The notes: generated by a model from the sequence alone, not told the origin. A stretch of DNA of 64,000 nt from Anaerolinea sp. (GCA_029975965.1 JARKOV010000015.1:1-64000); one strand, 5' to 3'; shown: positions 51,592 through 60,811, counted from the stretch's first letter. Numbers and translations: made by a program.

Positions 51592-51622
51592 ATAAAAAAG
51601 CGCGGTGGAAATCCCACCGCGC
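51592..51622 (-). terminator. Terminator after ileS
   Basis: GCGCGGTGG pairs with CCACCGCGC around AAATC; on the minus strand it is followed by TTTTTTATA. The gap 51474-51591 holds nothing else recognisable. Confidence 0.8.
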
Positions 51623-51652
51623 AACCTGAAGGTTCGATATCCTCCACCCGAT

Positions 51653-54600
51653 CTATTGGATGCTTCTGCGCAACCCGATCGTCACGGTCTCACCGTCAAA
51701 CCCGTCCTCCACCACGCTCATATCACCCGCCGGTAGCCCAGGCTCCAGGCTCAATGCGAGCGTTTCGGCCATGATGTAGTCGCGGAATGACTGGACAGCG
51801 CCGGCCAGCACCTCGGAGGCCGCAAAACGTACCACGATCCGGTCCGAGATATCCAACCCGGCCGTCTTGCGCAAATCCTGCACCCGGCGCACGAACTCGC
51901 GCGCCAGCCCCTCATCGCGTAACCCGGCAGTGATCTGGGTGTCGATCGCCACCGAAAAGCCTTTATCGGAGGCTACCGCCAGACCTTCGACCGGGGACGT
52001 CTGCACGACGACTTCCGTGGGAGCGAGAGGGATCGCCTGCCCGTCCACCACCACCGTGATCGCATTGCCGGCTTGCACGCTGCGCGCCACCTCCATCGGG
52101 TTTAACGCCGTCAGGGCCGCTCGCACCTTGGGGAAAGTCGCGCCGTATTTCGGCCCAAGCGTCTTGTTATCGGGCAGGATGTGGAAATTGACCAGCCTCC
52201 CGGCTTCTTCAACGAACTCAAGCGCCTTGACATTCAACTCGTCGGTGACGATCTCGACCAGCTCCGGCAGCAACGAGCGCTTGCTGCCCGCGAAAGCCAT
52301 TGCCTTTGACAGCGGTTGGCGCACCTTGAGGTTGGCCGCGCTGCGGGCTGCCAGGCCCAGGCTGGCGACCATGCGCGCCAGCGACATCTGCTCGAGCAGC
52401 TCGCCATCGACCGCCGCTTCGTCCACTTCCGGCCAGAGGGTATGGTGCACGCTCTCGCGCGCGCCTTCGCGCACGTTGCGCACCAGGTTCTGGTACATCG
52501 CCTCGGTGACGAAGGGGGTCAGCGGAGCCAGCAATCGCACCAACTTGACCAGCACGTGATAGAGGGTGGCGTAGGCCAGGTTCTTATCCGCGTCCGATTG
52601 GCTCTTCCAGAACCGCCGCCGAGAACGCCTCACAAACCAGTTGGTCAGGTCGTCGATGAACGCGCCAATGCTGGTAGAAGCCGTGTAGAAATCGGACTCC
52701 TCCAGGCTCGCTGTGACTTTACCTGCCAGTTGGTTAATCCGCGCCAACACCCAACGGTCGAGCAGATTACCGCTCTGGGGTGTGTCCCCTTCCGGGTGGT
52801 CTGGATCGAAGGGAAATTCCGGTTTCCAACCATCCAGCCTGGCGTACGTCACCAGGAAGCTGTAGGCGTTCCACAAGGGGATCAAGAATTGCCGACGCGC
52901 TTCGTCGCCGCGATTGTAGCCGAATAACAGGTCGTTCTCGGGGCGCTGAGTGAGATACAGCCAGCGCATCACGTCCACCCCCATCTTGTCGGCGGCCTCG
53001 TTAAATTCGATCGAGTTGCCCCAGCTTTTGTGCATCGGGCGTCCATCTTCAGCCACCAGCGTGGCAAAGCCAAAGTTCTGCAGGAACGGCGGGCTTTGAT
53101 CGACCACGGTGGCCATCGCCAGCAGGCTGTAGAACCAGTTGCGGAACTGCCCCGGGAAGGATTCGGTGATCCAATGGGCCGGATACCACTGGCGCCACAG
53201 GTCGCGGTTGGTGCGGTAGCTCAACGTGCTGAAGGGCACAATCCCGGCATCCAGCCAGGGGTTTCCGACGTCCTGCACGCGCGACATTTTCTCACCGCAT
53301 TGCGGGCAGACCAATTTCACATAATCGACATACGGGCGATGGGGTGTGTGTCCCGCGAAGGCATCCCAGCCCTCAACTGCGCGCGATTCCAGCTCCTTTT
53401 CGTCTCCGATCACCTCGTAGTGGTCGCAGTGCTCGCAGAGCCAGATCGGCAAAGCCAGCCCCCAATAGCGCTTTTTGCTGATCATCCAATCGTGCATATT
53501 GCGCAGCCAATCCATTTCGCGGGCGTACCCGAAATCAGGGATCCAGCGGATCTGGTCGACCACATCCATGATCTGGTAACGCAGGCTGCGCGCCTTCTCC
53601 TCAGCGGTCAACTCGGCGCGAGGCTTGTCGTATACATCGCCCATGCTGATGAACCACTCGTCCACCAGCCTGAAAACCAGCTCACTGTGGCAACGCCAGC
53701 AGGTGGGATAGCGGTGGGTATACGGTGCAACGTGATAAAGCAAACCTTTTGCCTTCAAATCTTCGAAGATCGGCGCAGCCACATCCGCCACGTGCATCCC
53801 GCTCAACCAGGCAAAGCCCTCCACGAAATGACCTTCTTCCTCCAGCGGCGCGACCATCGGCAAGCCGTACTCACGCCCGAGCTGAAAGTCCTCCGCGCCG
53901 CAGCCCGGCGCAATGTGCACAATGCCGGTGCCTTCTGTCTCGCCGACCTCGTCCCACAGGATCACGCGGTGCGCCTGCTCTGCGCTGAGGGTGACCTTTT
54001 CGGCCACCTCTTTGATCGGCGTAAACCCGCCGGGCTGTTGCACCGCCGGGAGATCGTCGAACGGTCCCGAATAGGTCCAGCCTTCCAGTTCTGACCCTTT
54101 CAATTCGCCCAACAACTGAACTTCGCCGCGCAGCATGTGCAGCGTGCCCTTGGCCAGGTAATAGACGCCCTCGCCGTTGCGCACCTTTGCATAGGTCAGG
54201 TCAGGACCGACCGCCGCCGCCACGTTGCTGGTCAGCGTCCAGGGGGTGGTCGTCCAGACGAGCAGCGCCTCCGGCAGGCCTGTTTCCGCATCCAGGCGCT
54301 GTTTTCCTTGCGCGTCGCGCAACGGGAAGCGCACCGTAACGCTCTGGTGGGTCAACTCAGCATAGCCGTCAGTGACGATCTCGTGCTGGCTGATCCCGGT
54401 TGCGCAGCGCGGGCACCACGGCATCACGTCCACCCCGCGGTAAACCCAACCGCGCTCCCAGCAGCGTTTGAGGAAGGTCCAGATCATGTAATTGTTCTCG
54501 GTCGAGAAGGTGAAGTAACTGCCGCCCAATTCGGGCAAGCCCAGCCGCCCCACCACCTCTTCGACCGTGCCGTTCACCGGTCCTTGCGGGCCTTCAACCG

Positions 54601-55099
54601 TGACCACCTGCATCGGGTCGGCCTGCAGCGTCGCTGCCAGCCAGCGCAACTGATCTGGGTCGTTCCAATCCATCCAGTAACCCAGGCGGATGGACTGCTC
54701 GGTTTGCACCGCGGCATAGTTGAGCACGCGCGTCTTGCACAGGCGCACGAATCCCTCCAGGCCGAAGGACTCGATCTCCTTCTTGGAGCGGAAGTTCTGG
54801 TCCTTCTCAACCTCCACTTCAACCCATAAGCCCTGGCAATCGAATCCGTTCTGGTAGCGCAGCTCGTGACCCTGCATGGTTTTAAAGCGCTGCATCGCGT
54901 CTTTGTAGGTGCGCCCCCAACCGTGATGCACTCCCATCGGGTTGTTGGCCGTGATTGGCCCATCGATGAACGACCAGGCCGGCTTGCCACGGTGAAGGGC
55001 GCGCAGCTTCTCAAAAGCGCGGGTGTCTTTCCAGAATTGCAGCAATTCACGCTCCTGCGCGGGGAAATCCATCCGGTTGGGCACATCTTGAAACGGCAT
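51653..55099 (-). CDS. ileS: Isoleucyl-tRNA synthetase
   Basis: 1148 residues. Class I synthetase charging tRNA-Ile. NPMGVHHGWGRTYKD is the HIGH region (57-61), then the CP1 editing domain, ARxxDWLRN-like REMDWLRNMHDWMISKKRYWG, VQDVGNPWLDAGIVPFST, and the KMSKS region as DGRPMHKSWGNSIEF. The KMSKS loop is unusual (MHKSWGN). The anticodon-binding domain and a long C-terminal part follow. It is controlled by the T-box upstream. Confidence 0.96.
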   Translation of the reverse strand: MPFQDVPNRMDFPAQERELLQFWKDTRAFEKLRALHRGKPAWSFIDGPITANNPMGVHHGWGRTYKDAMQRFKTMQGHELRYQNGFDCQGLWVEVEVEKDQNFRSKKEIESFGLEGFVRLCKTRVLNYAAVQTEQSIRLGYWMDWNDPDQLRWLAATLQADPMQVVTVEGPQGPVNGTVEEVVGRLGLPELGGSYFTFSTENNYMIWTFLKRCWERGWVYRGVDVMPWCPRCATGISQHEIVTDGYAELTHQSVTVRFPLRDAQGKQRLDAETGLPEALLVWTTTPWTLTSNVAAAVGPDLTYAKVRNGEGVYYLAKGTLHMLRGEVQLLGELKGSELEGWTYSGPFDDLPAVQQPGGFTPIKEVAEKVTLSAEQAHRVILWDEVGETEGTGIVHIAPGCGAEDFQLGREYGLPMVAPLEEEGHFVEGFAWLSGMHVADVAAPIFEDLKAKGLLYHVAPYTHRYPTCWRCHSELVFRLVDEWFISMGDVYDKPRAELTAEEKARSLRYQIMDVVDQIRWIPDFGYAREMDWLRNMHDWMISKKRYWGLALPIWLCEHCDHYEVIGDEKELESRAVEGWDAFAGHTPHRPYVDYVKLVCPQCGEKMSRVQDVGNPWLDAGIVPFSTLSYRTNRDLWRQWYPAHWITESFPGQFRNWFYSLLAMATVVDQSPPFLQNFGFATLVAEDGRPMHKSWGNSIEFNEAADKMGVDVMRWLYLTQRPENDLLFGYNRGDEARRQFLIPLWNAYSFLVTYARLDGWKPEFPFDPDHPEGDTPQSGNLLDRWVLARINQLAGKVTASLEESDFYTASTSIGAFIDDLTNWFVRRSRRRFWKSQSDADKNLAYATLYHVLVKLVRLLAPLTPFVTEAMYQNLVRNVREGARESVHHTLWPEVDEAAVDGELLEQMSLARMVASLGLAARSAANLKVRQPLSKAMAFAGSKRSLLPELVEIVTDELNVKALEFVEEAGRLVNFHILPDNKTLGPKYGATFPKVRAALTALNPMEVARSVQAGNAITVVVDGQAIPLAPTEVVVQTSPVEGLAVASDKGFSVAIDTQITAGLRDEGLAREFVRRVQDLRKTAGLDISDRIVVRFAASEVLAGAVQSFRDYIMAETLALSLEPGLPAGDMSVVEDGFDGETVTIGLRRSIQ

Positions 55100-55395
55100 A
55101 CAATGACCTCCACGTTAAAATAAAAATCTCGTCCGACAGGGACGAGATGCAACTCGCGGTACCACCCTGTTTCCCGCCAAATTTAGCGGGCGCTCTTCCG
55201 GGTACATCTTGATCAGAGATACCCGCGCTTCAGATAACGGTCAGCGAAACCGGCGCACCTACTGGCAGGTCGCCCTGCGTTCAGGTTGCAGCTCCGGAAG
55301 GATTTTCCACCCGCACCGCCGCCCCGGCTCGCACTGTTTCCGGGTTCGCTGCCGGCAATGGATGGGTGTACTCGTTTCCATCAACGCCTTTGGTA
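55100..55395 (-). promoter_or_regulatory. T-box riboswitch leader of ileS, specifier AUC
   Basis: On the minus strand the conserved T-box AGGGTGGTACCGCG lies at 55155-55168. The antiterminator pairs ACAGGG and GCGAG with CTCGT and CCCTGT across the TGGTACC bulge. Near the 5' end TTGATGG...GAGTA matches the Stem I start; GAAA followed by AUC (55301-55303) fits the specifier loop, an isoleucine codon agreeing with the gene. Uncharged tRNA-Ile binding would favour the antiterminator and read-through. Confidence 0.92.
55118..55148 (-). terminator. Regulated terminator of the ileS T-box
   Basis: ATCTCGTCC and GGACGAGAT pair around a five-base loop, followed on the minus strand by TTTTATTTTAA. Its 5' arm shares CTCGTCC with the antiterminator. 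Confidence 0.85.
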
Positions 55396-55401
55396 GCATT
55401 G

Positions 55402-55407
55402 ATTATA
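55402..55407 (-). promoter_or_regulatory. -10 box of ileS
   Basis: TATAAT on the minus strand, start near 55395, matching the 5' end of the T-box. Confidence 0.55.
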
Positions 55408-55454
55408 ACACAGGCGGCAAGCCGGTGAACAGGCACGCCAACCGGTTGCGCAGC

Positions 55455-56921
55455 TTACGGTTCTAGAGTCGGCTCAGGGGTTGCGGTCGGGGTTAGGGAA
55501 GCCTCTTCGGTTGGCGTTTCGGTACGGGTTTCTGTGGGCGTTGGCGAGGGCGTCGGTGTAGGCTCTTGTGTATCCGTTGGAGTAGGAGTCGGAGACTGGC
55601 CTGAAGGCGCACCCGGCGTGGGTGTCAACGTGAGCGTTGGGGTAGGCGTGTAGGATGAAGTTGGGGACGCGGAGGTGACCGTGAGCGTGGGCGTTAGCGA
55701 TGGCGTTACAGTCATAGTGACCGTCAGCGTCAACGTGCCGGTTGGAGTTGCCGTGGTTGTCGCAGTGGAAGTTGGCAGCACCACATCCTGATCTAACCCA
55801 AACCCAAATGGGCAAGACTCGCTTTCAGGGCAGGCTTCCGAGCCTGCGCTCCGACCAGAGTAGTTCTCGATTGTCGCATTGGCCTCCAACAGGTAAACCT
55901 GGTTGGCTCTTTGCTGTGTAAGCTTTATTGCCTTAACAAAACACCGCATTTCCTGTGGATTAATTTCCCCATCCGGTTGCTCTGAATAAGCAGTTTCAGG
56001 GATAGATTCGAAGATGCCATTGTCGAGCCGTTTCAGCAACCTGCCGTTGAGTTTCAAGCCCCGGGTCGGGAAATTTCCCCGGTTGATCACACAAAACGAA
56101 AAAACAATCTCATCTTGAGTAGATTCTGGCAAAATGGTCAATGTGCCGTCGATGGTGGTGGTGCCATCCGAAGACTCAGGCACTTTCCCTCGGTTGGATT
56201 CGGGTTTCGGAATCGGCGCCTGGATGGTTGGGCCGTATAGGCAAGGCGTTTCGCCCGGACAATGTTCAGAACCAGGTTTCCATCCCTGGTGATTTTCCAC
56301 CGTCACCTGGGCTGTGACAAGGTTCTTCGAATGTTGCTTCATTTCAATCACAATTTCGAATGGGTAGCAGAACCTTTCATTGGGGACCAGTTGTGGGTGA
56401 ACCTCTATATTAATTTGCTGGATCTCGCCGGTTGCTGGTTCTTTCCCTTCGGTTAAGAACACAGCGATCCGCATATGTTCGGTAGCCTCATCGCCGGAGT
56501 TGGAGACGCAAACCTCACCGGATAAGGGCCATTCGTTTTTAACAGGCGGGTCAACAACCAGGTGCAAGTTCTGGAATTCCCCAGACAAAATTGCCCCCGA
56601 TTCGTCTGGTAGCCATCCCATATTGAAGGTCACAGGAGCCAGATCGACTCCACTGAAGTATCCGTAGGTTATCCCGACACTGCCTGCAAAAAGCGCCAGA
56701 ATGACCATCCAGGCGTATGCCACAGAGCCGGCGGCCATTGCCGCGATCGCCGCTCGCAACCAGCGAACCCAATCCTTGAACCGAAACTGGCTTCGACGCC
56801 GGTCCAGCCTGGTCAAGCGCAGGGGAGCGCCCCCCTTGCCGGCATGGCGTAAACCCACCGGGACTTGGCCCCGGTTGGGGTTACGGCGCAAACGCAATTG
56901 GGTCACCTGACGGCTTTCCAT
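55455..56921 (-). CDS. Membrane-anchored surface protein with duplicated Cys-containing beta domain and Thr/Pro tail
   Basis: 488 residues. A basic N-terminus (~1-55), a hydrophobic segment (57-84) ending in GITYGYFSGVDLAP, which resembles SipW-type signal ends, then two similar beta-sandwich units (about 95-235 and 265-385). Each has a CARDB-like VCVSNSG or FCVINRG strand and closes with ENxxGxxxGSExCPxxxxC. Residues ~395-488 are almost only Thr, Pro, Ser and Glu, suggesting a wall-spanning stalk. It is the third gene after the TasA-like and signal peptidase genes, 10 bases after the latter, so it is likely a substrate or anchor of that system. Confidence 0.75.
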   Translation of the reverse strand: MESRQVTQLRLRRNPNRGQVPVGLRHAGKGGAPLRLTRLDRRRSQFRFKDWVRWLRAAIAAMAAGSVAYAWMVILALFAGSVGITYGYFSGVDLAPVTFNMGWLPDESGAILSGEFQNLHLVVDPPVKNEWPLSGEVCVSNSGDEATEHMRIAVFLTEGKEPATGEIQQINIEVHPQLVPNERFCYPFEIVIEMKQHSKNLVTAQVTVENHQGWKPGSEHCPGETPCLYGPTIQAPIPKPESNRGKVPESSDGTTTIDGTLTILPESTQDEIVFSFCVINRGNFPTRGLKLNGRLLKRLDNGIFESIPETAYSEQPDGEINPQEMRCFVKAIKLTQQRANQVYLLEANATIENYSGRSAGSEACPESESCPFGFGLDQDVVLPTSTATTTATPTGTLTLTVTMTVTPSLTPTLTVTSASPTSSYTPTPTLTLTPTPGAPSGQSPTPTPTDTQEPTPTPSPTPTETRTETPTEEASLTPTATPEPTLEP

Positions 56922-56931
56922 CGCTTTCCAT

Positions 56932-57435
56932 TCACCTGGATGGCGTCTTACCGGCTTGCTCCGGTTTAGCGGTTCTGTTAAGCTCCTTGTTCAACCGTTT
57001 GAAAACATCGATCATGATCCATATCGAGGGAATCAGGACGATCATCAAGAATCCGAGTGGCTTTTTAAGGAAGAAAATGACGTAACCCAGATAAGGGACA
57101 CGGGCGAAGGGTGTCCCAACCACTGAAGATACGGGCACGGTCCAGGGATCGTCGCCCAGGTTATTGTCTCCGCGCGTGACCAGCGTAGCGCCGTCCACCC
57201 GGACCACCCGGTGGGTGATCAGGTTGCCCCCTTTGCGGTAGCTGACGATCATCCCCGGCTCCAATGAGTCACTGGCGGACTGCAGGATCAAGACATCTCC
57301 CGCTCGAAAGGTCGGCGCCATGCTGTTGCTGATCACCACCAGCAGGTTGCCGGTTAAATTCAATATCACCATTGAGGCGAGGATGGCGCACAGCGCGGCG
57401 ACACCACACCAAAAAAAGATCTTCAGCACCTTCAT
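56932..57435 (-). CDS. SipW-type (S26B, ER/archaeal-type) signal peptidase I
   Basis: 167 residues. VISNSMAPTFRAGDVLIL holds the catalytic Ser38; NLITHRVVRVDG has His75 in place of the Lys of ordinary bacterial signal peptidases; TRGDNNLGDDPWTV holds the conserved Asp residues. Membrane helices lie at both ends (about 5-35 and 128-150). In Bacillus, SipW releases the biofilm fibre protein TasA. Its place between a TasA-like gene and a second surface protein supports the same role. ATG 57435 is used; a longer frame to 57495 adds no conserved sequence. Confidence 0.9.
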   Translation of the reverse strand: MKVLKIFFWCGVAALCAILASMVILNLTGNLLVVISNSMAPTFRAGDVLILQSASDSLEPGMIVSYRKGGNLITHRVVRVDGATLVTRGDNNLGDDPWTVPVSSVVGTPFARVPYLGYVIFFLKKPLGFLMIVLIPSIWIMIDVFKRLNKELNRTAKPEQAGKTPSR

Positions 57436-57508
57436 CCCATCGTCCCCCAATCCAACCCGGCCGGGCCAGGCAACCCGGCCGGTGATTGTCTCCATTCAGG
57501 ATTTCGAT

Positions 57509-58153
57509 CTACGGCCAGGCGATCAAATCCGGGTCGTAATTCGCATCGCCTTCGGGCCAGGTCTGCATCGAGCCTTGCAACGAAACCGGTGCAGGCGCGT
57601 CGTGTTGCACGGCAATGAACATCGCCGGGTCGGTCTTGGTTTGGCCTGCATACTCATTGCCGGCCCGGTGGTCAAGGTACAGGTAGACTTTGAAATGCGT
57701 CTCGCTGCCCGGGTTGACGTCATCCGCCAGTTTCGGGATGTAGGCGAGTGGATCGACCGGGTACAGCTTGCAGATCGAGTCGTTCAAGATGGTCTCCCAG
57801 GCGCTGCCGTTCCAGCGGTCAATCTTGATGCTCATCAACCGGCGAACCGTCGGGTAGGGATGGAAGCAAAAATTGACTTCCCCATCATTTTCTGGAACCA
57901 TCTGCATGTACAGGTCGGCCTTGGCCGTGCCGGTGTTGACCAGCTTGAACTGCCCGGCATATTTCCAATCGCCGCCCGGCAGGAGACCCGACAGGTTAAT
58001 CGGAGCCACGTCCACTTCATCCACACCGATGGTCGCCGTGGTGATCGTCGCCGATCCCGTATCGGTCCCGGTGAACCACGCCCAGGTTGCCGTGGCGGTG
58101 ATCGCGACTACCGCGACCAGGATGAGGACGTATAAAAAGACGTTCTTTTTCAT
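57509..58153 (-). CDS. TasA/CalY-like SipW-dependent surface or fibre protein
   Basis: 214 residues. The signal peptide MKKNVFLYVLILVAVVAITATATWAWFTGTD is of the SipW-dependent type (hydrophobic run ending TWAWFTGTD). The body follows the TasA/camelysin pattern: GSATITTATIGVDEVDV, INLSGLLPGGDWKYAGQFKLVNTGTAKADLYMQM, then a longer beta-rich part with two Cys. TasA-type proteins assemble into extracellular fibres. GAGGGG precedes the ATG. First gene of the cassette. Confidence 0.85.
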   Translation of the reverse strand: MKKNVFLYVLILVAVVAITATATWAWFTGTDTGSATITTATIGVDEVDVAPINLSGLLPGGDWKYAGQFKLVNTGTAKADLYMQMVPENDGEVNFCFHPYPTVRRLMSIKIDRWNGSAWETILNDSICKLYPVDPLAYIPKLADDVNPGSETHFKVYLYLDHRAGNEYAGQTKTDPAMFIAVQHDAPAPVSLQGSMQTWPEGDANYDPDLIAWP

Positions 58154-58756
58154 GTTTTATCCCCTCAAGAAAAAAGGTCTGTCTGGTTTGCGCGAGCTTG
58201 CACCCGCTAAAAACATTCACACCACTGATTGCCTGTTCCCTCCTTTCGATAGAGAAAATAACCCGTGCCCAGTCTTCTCAGCCACAAGGGCTGCCCCATG
58301 CGCGCTAACAACTTTCCACCATTCATTGCGATGGAGAGGCAGCCATGCTAGAATACCAATGCACCACAGGCGCTGACCCGTGCCCAGGTGCCCCTCCGGC
58401 AAATGGCGATTTGCCGGAGATTTTCTATGGATAAATTTCCTTACCGTTAGAGTTTGGTAGAAGAATTAATCCCCAATCACCACTCTACCCAAATAAAAAA
58501 CCGGCCGCATTTTGTGGCCGGTTTCGCCTCTCGCTCGCCGGGAAGATACCTGACTATGCAGATATGGCGACCAACATCCCCCGGGTCACAGCATCCACAA
58601 ATTCTGGAAAAAAATTTCCAATAACAATATAGATATCTGGAGTAAAAAAGTCAAGGGAATATCATTGTGGTTACATTTCAAATCCTGGCGACTTGTTGTA
58701 ACAAGTGGGTGTCCTAGGATCGAGCAGTACACGGAAGAACTCCGCCGTGCTTCCCC
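58154..58756. other. 603-base non-coding region upstream of the TasA-like gene
   Basis: No convincing gene. It holds a perfect 11-bp inverted repeat with a four-base loop (CTCCGGCAAAT, 58394-58404; ATTTGCCGGAG, 58409-58419), a direct repeat ACCCGTGCCCAG at 58261-58272 and 58376-58387, a minus-strand terminator (58490-58522), an AT-rich patch (58595-58680) and ACTTGTTGTAACAAGT (58691-58706). The part 58154-58440 would be the long leader of the TasA-like gene and may be a structured regulatory RNA; I could not match it to a known class. Confidence 0.5.
58490..58522 (-). terminator. Terminator downstream of the GT-C gene
   Basis: ACCGGCC and GGCCGGT form a stem around GCATTTTGT, followed on the minus strand by TTTTTATTT. 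It separates the glycosyltransferase operon from the TasA-like cassette. Confidence 0.8.
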
Positions 58757-60811
58757 TCAGTTCGGCGCCGTGTAACGGAACAGGCTCATATCCGTCACGC
58801 GCGCCAACAACACCAACCGGTCCTTCAGGCTGTTGTAATAGGGATTGCTGGAGGTGACGATGTACTCGTTGCCATACACATAATCCAGCCCAAGCTGGTC
58901 GGTGAATTCTCGCGCCGTGTTCGACTCCAGGCTCTTAAAGTAGGCGTAGCTGTTGATCAGCCCGTCCAGGTTGACCACCGTCCGGTCACGCACAAAATAA
59001 GCCACCGCCCCACCTCCGGTCATGCCGATCCGCGAGCCCGGCTCGGTCAAGGCCATCACCTGCTCGGCCTCCGGACGATAAATCGAGCCTTCGCCGGCAG
59101 CCGGCGTTCCATAGTAGCTGAGGCTCACCCGCAGGTAGAAGCTCAAGCCCAGCGCAAGCCCGGCGAGGGCCAGGCCTCCCCGAGCCAGCGCCCGCCAGGC
59201 CACCCGGCGGTTGATGCGCTCAAGCAGGTTATCCAATAAGAAGGCCCACCACACCAGCCCCGCCAGGGTTGGGTTGACCCAATACCAGACCCGCGTGTTG
59301 GCGTACAACGTCCCTCCGTAGTACAGGATCTGGATCATGCTGCCGACGAACAGCGGCCACCACGCCGATTGACTCAGATGGCGAAAGAAGCGCTCGCGCC
59401 GCGATGCAATCAGAATCGCCATGCCCGCCGCCAGCCCCAGGGTCGCCAGGGCGCTCAACCAGGTCGGCGCCGTTTGATTCTCGGCCGTGAATGCGCCTGT
59501 CAACCCATTCGCCGGGGCAAAGACCAGCCACCAGGCGTCGCTACCCCACCCGAGCAGGCTGGGGATCGAATCCACCGGTTTGCCATACACCGTGTCCGGA
59601 ATGGTTCCCCACCAGTGTTTCACTTGCCCACTGACGGGCATCGGAGTGTCAAACACCAGTTCGTTGAACATCAGGTAACCGCCCAACAGCAGGCCGACCG
59701 GCAGGAAGTAACCGAGCCCTACCCGCAGCCAGCCGGCGAATTGCGCTCTTATCATCCCCCATGGTGAGATGTGCTCCGCAACGGAGCGATCCAACAGGCG
59801 CGCCACCAGGCGGATAGCGATAGCCAGCCCCAGGGTAATCGCCGCGTCATAGAGCAACACCGATCGAGCAAACATCGTGACAAGTCCCAGCCAACTCAAC
59901 GCAGACATGGCCAGCCCCACCGCTGCCGAGGAGATTCCCACCGCTGCCGCCAACCGCCATCCCTCCTGGGCCAGCGTGTAGCGCCGTGGCGGCTGGAACA
60001 ACCCCGCGGTGTAAAACGCAATCAGTTTTCCTATGACCCCCACGGCGAGCATCCAATAAGCCGCCGGTAAAAAGGGCAGGTAATTCGCCCCAAAGCCCAC
60101 CCGCAGGAAAAAGCTTGACAACACCGAGATAACCCCTGCCACCAGAAAGGCCAGCAGGTAATGGCCCAGGTTATTTCGCCGGAAGACCAGCCAGATACCC
60201 GCGCAGATGACCACGAAGATATTGTCCAGCCGGCTGAAGAGCGCCAGGCTCGCCAGTAATCCGAGTTTCAACAGGTCGCGCCAATGGGGTTTGCTTTCTC
60301 CATGCTCCGAGAATTCGACCACGCGAACAAGGAGAAGGACGACGAAAAAAGCGTTGATCCCGGCTTCGATCCCTTTCTGGGTTGTAATCGAATGGATTCG
60401 AGGCAGAAGCATCCAAAAAATGGCCGCCAATCCAGCCAGCCATGGATCGACCCATTTCTTAACCCAGCGGAATATCAACAGGCCTGTCCCCAGGTTGAAG
60501 GCGACCAGGACGACCACCAGGACTCGCAACGGCAAGATCAGGTCGAAACGCGCCAGGGCGAAAACTGGAACACAGATCAACATCCACAACGGATGAAACC
60601 CATTGGTCAGGTTGATGCCGTCGAAGGTGATCCCCCGCCCTTCGCTGATATTCTGAGCCACCTTAAAATAATAGAAGGCGTCGTCCGTGGAGTACCAGTT
60701 CAACAGCACATCCGGGTGGCTGAACGGGATCTGCGCGTGCAGCAGCACGACCAGCGCCACCAGGACCCATTCGAAGCGCAAGCCGTCCGCGAAGAACTTG
60801 ACTCGCCTCAC
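58757..60811 (-). CDS. GT-C-fold membrane glycosyltransferase-like protein
   Basis: 684 residues, about 13 membrane helices. The first outer loop carries STDDAFYYFKVAQNISEGRGITFDGINLTNGFHPLW, a DD motif typical of polyprenyl-phosphate-dependent GT-C enzymes (GT39/GT83-like), and the C-terminal ~110 residues form a soluble domain (PEAEQVMALTEPGSRIGMTGGGAVAYFVRDRTVVNLDGLINS). It probably transfers sugar to a surface acceptor. It overlaps the phosphorylase stop by four bases. Confidence 0.82.
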   Translation of the reverse strand: MRRVKFFADGLRFEWVLVALVVLLHAQIPFSHPDVLLNWYSTDDAFYYFKVAQNISEGRGITFDGINLTNGFHPLWMLICVPVFALARFDLILPLRVLVVVLVAFNLGTGLLIFRWVKKWVDPWLAGLAAIFWMLLPRIHSITTQKGIEAGINAFFVVLLLVRVVEFSEHGESKPHWRDLLKLGLLASLALFSRLDNIFVVICAGIWLVFRRNNLGHYLLAFLVAGVISVLSSFFLRVGFGANYLPFLPAAYWMLAVGVIGKLIAFYTAGLFQPPRRYTLAQEGWRLAAAVGISSAAVGLAMSALSWLGLVTMFARSVLLYDAAITLGLAIAIRLVARLLDRSVAEHISPWGMIRAQFAGWLRVGLGYFLPVGLLLGGYLMFNELVFDTPMPVSGQVKHWWGTIPDTVYGKPVDSIPSLLGWGSDAWWLVFAPANGLTGAFTAENQTAPTWLSALATLGLAAGMAILIASRRERFFRHLSQSAWWPLFVGSMIQILYYGGTLYANTRVWYWVNPTLAGLVWWAFLLDNLLERINRRVAWRALARGGLALAGLALGLSFYLRVSLSYYGTPAAGEGSIYRPEAEQVMALTEPGSRIGMTGGGAVAYFVRDRTVVNLDGLINSYAYFKSLESNTAREFTDQLGLDYVYGNEYIVTSSNPYYNSLKDRLVLLARVTDMSLFRYTAPN

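Noticed and set aside
53030..54094. 354-codon plus-strand open frame
   Set aside because: Antisense to ileS in a region where IleRS motifs are clear.
58154..58440. c-di-GMP (GEMM) riboswitch upstream of the TasA-like gene
   Set aside because: The conserved GCACAGGGCAAACC core is absent on both strands.
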